59,333 nucleotides of DNA from Bacteroidota bacterium. Its GTDB lineage: Bacteria > Bacteroidota > Bacteroidia > Flavobacteriales > Weeksellaceae. Shown in pieces: positions 59,260-59,333 of the stretch (its first letter is position 1; every line of letters begins with the position of its first letter). A program made the translations under genes and the position numbers. Location of the stretch: the NCBI GenBank assembly GCA_023386965.1, contig JAEWIR010000033.1, forward strand, positions 1 through 59,333, in the 5' to 3' direction. The notes beneath the pieces were generated by a model. The model worked only from the letters and a program-made list of their open reading frames with translations, did no database searches and was not told the origin of the DNA.

Positions 59260-59333
59260 ATCTGATATCTAACCTCTCCCATCTAACTTCTAGCTTCTAA
59301 CTTCTATCCTCTCCCATCTCCCATCTGATATCA
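59260..59333. repeat. Array of degenerate TCTAAC-type heptamers running off the window
   Basis: At least ten consecutive 7-base units of the form NTCTNNC (for example ATCTAAC, TTCTAAC, CTCTCCC), bracketed by ATCTGAT, and continuing beyond the window end. Same family as units beside rpoC at 24680-24707 and 28987-29064. Confidence 0.85.

Noticed and set aside
1..59333. tRNA, rRNA, CRISPR arrays, insertion sequences, prophage
   Set aside because: Intergenic regions were read for tRNA arms, direct repeats with regular spacers and transposase-like frames; none found. The heptamer arrays are too short in period to be CRISPR.

Overview
The window looks like a chromosomal segment of a flavobacterium (Bacteroidota, class Flavobacteriia), most likely from the Chryseobacterium/Weeksellaceae group. 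Four things point there. The gene set is typical: a type IX secretion (T9SS) SprA, a cargo protein with a T9SS C-terminal sorting domain, DUF5777, DUF3467 and an IPExxxVDY-type protein. Intrinsic starts lack Shine-Dalgarno sequences. Many genes are preceded by the Bacteroidota -7 box TAnnTTTG. The acpP-fabF-rnc and ruvA-sprA neighbourhoods are arranged as in flavobacteria. No rRNA, tRNA, CRISPR array, transposase or phage gene was found.

Layout. 1-11.5 kb (minus strand) holds sprA (cut by the window edge), ruvA, a small membrane protein, a secreted protein translationally coupled to a malic enzyme, and a GlcNAc-kinase-like ATPase. 11.7-15.8 kb (plus) holds GtrA, an acyltransferase, a FucP-type sugar transporter and a DUF3810 metalloprotease. 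16.2-19.2 kb (minus) holds a lipid/drug-type ABC exporter and truA. 19.3-29.4 kb (plus) is the core block lpxK, an unassigned structured RNA, rpoB, rpoC and a DUF3467 protein. 29.4-30 kb is a cluster of MITE-like palindromic repeats. 30-35.5 kb (minus) holds a secreted protein, a zinc alcohol dehydrogenase, the TIGR03915/TIGR03916 putative DNA-repair pair with a radical SAM enzyme, and a cytoplasmic alpha-amylase.

35.6-42.6 kb (minus) is the most unusual part. It reads as a complete chaperone-usher-like pilus locus: AraC-type regulator, pilin, second pilin, PapD-like chaperone, tip subunit with a pilin-like C-terminal domain, and a beta-barrel usher-like protein. The pilins have no cysteine and resemble the CS1/CFA-I type in layout. 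Such pili are not the usual kind in Bacteroidota. A shared 11-bp motif, CAAGGGGTATA, lies upstream of both the regulator and the main pilin operon.

42.7-47.7 kb holds a dinB polymerase and then a Crp/Fnr regulator followed by a five-gene envelope operon (DUF5777 barrel, lipoprotein cytochrome c, YceI, ankyrin protein, T9SS cargo). A near-perfect Crp-type dyad is centred about 41.5 bases before the predicted transcription start of that operon. 47.8-52 kb (minus) holds pyk, the IPExxxVDY protein, rnc, fabF and acpP. 52.3-59.1 kb is an SOS-type mutagenesis and repair island: a DnaE2-like polymerase and a second Y-family polymerase, transcribed divergently from a LexA-like XRE-S24 repressor, followed by an HMCES/YedK protein whose promoter closely matches that of the repressor. 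The window ends in two arrays of degenerate 7-bp repeats. The same heptamer family recurs in both spacers flanking rpoC.
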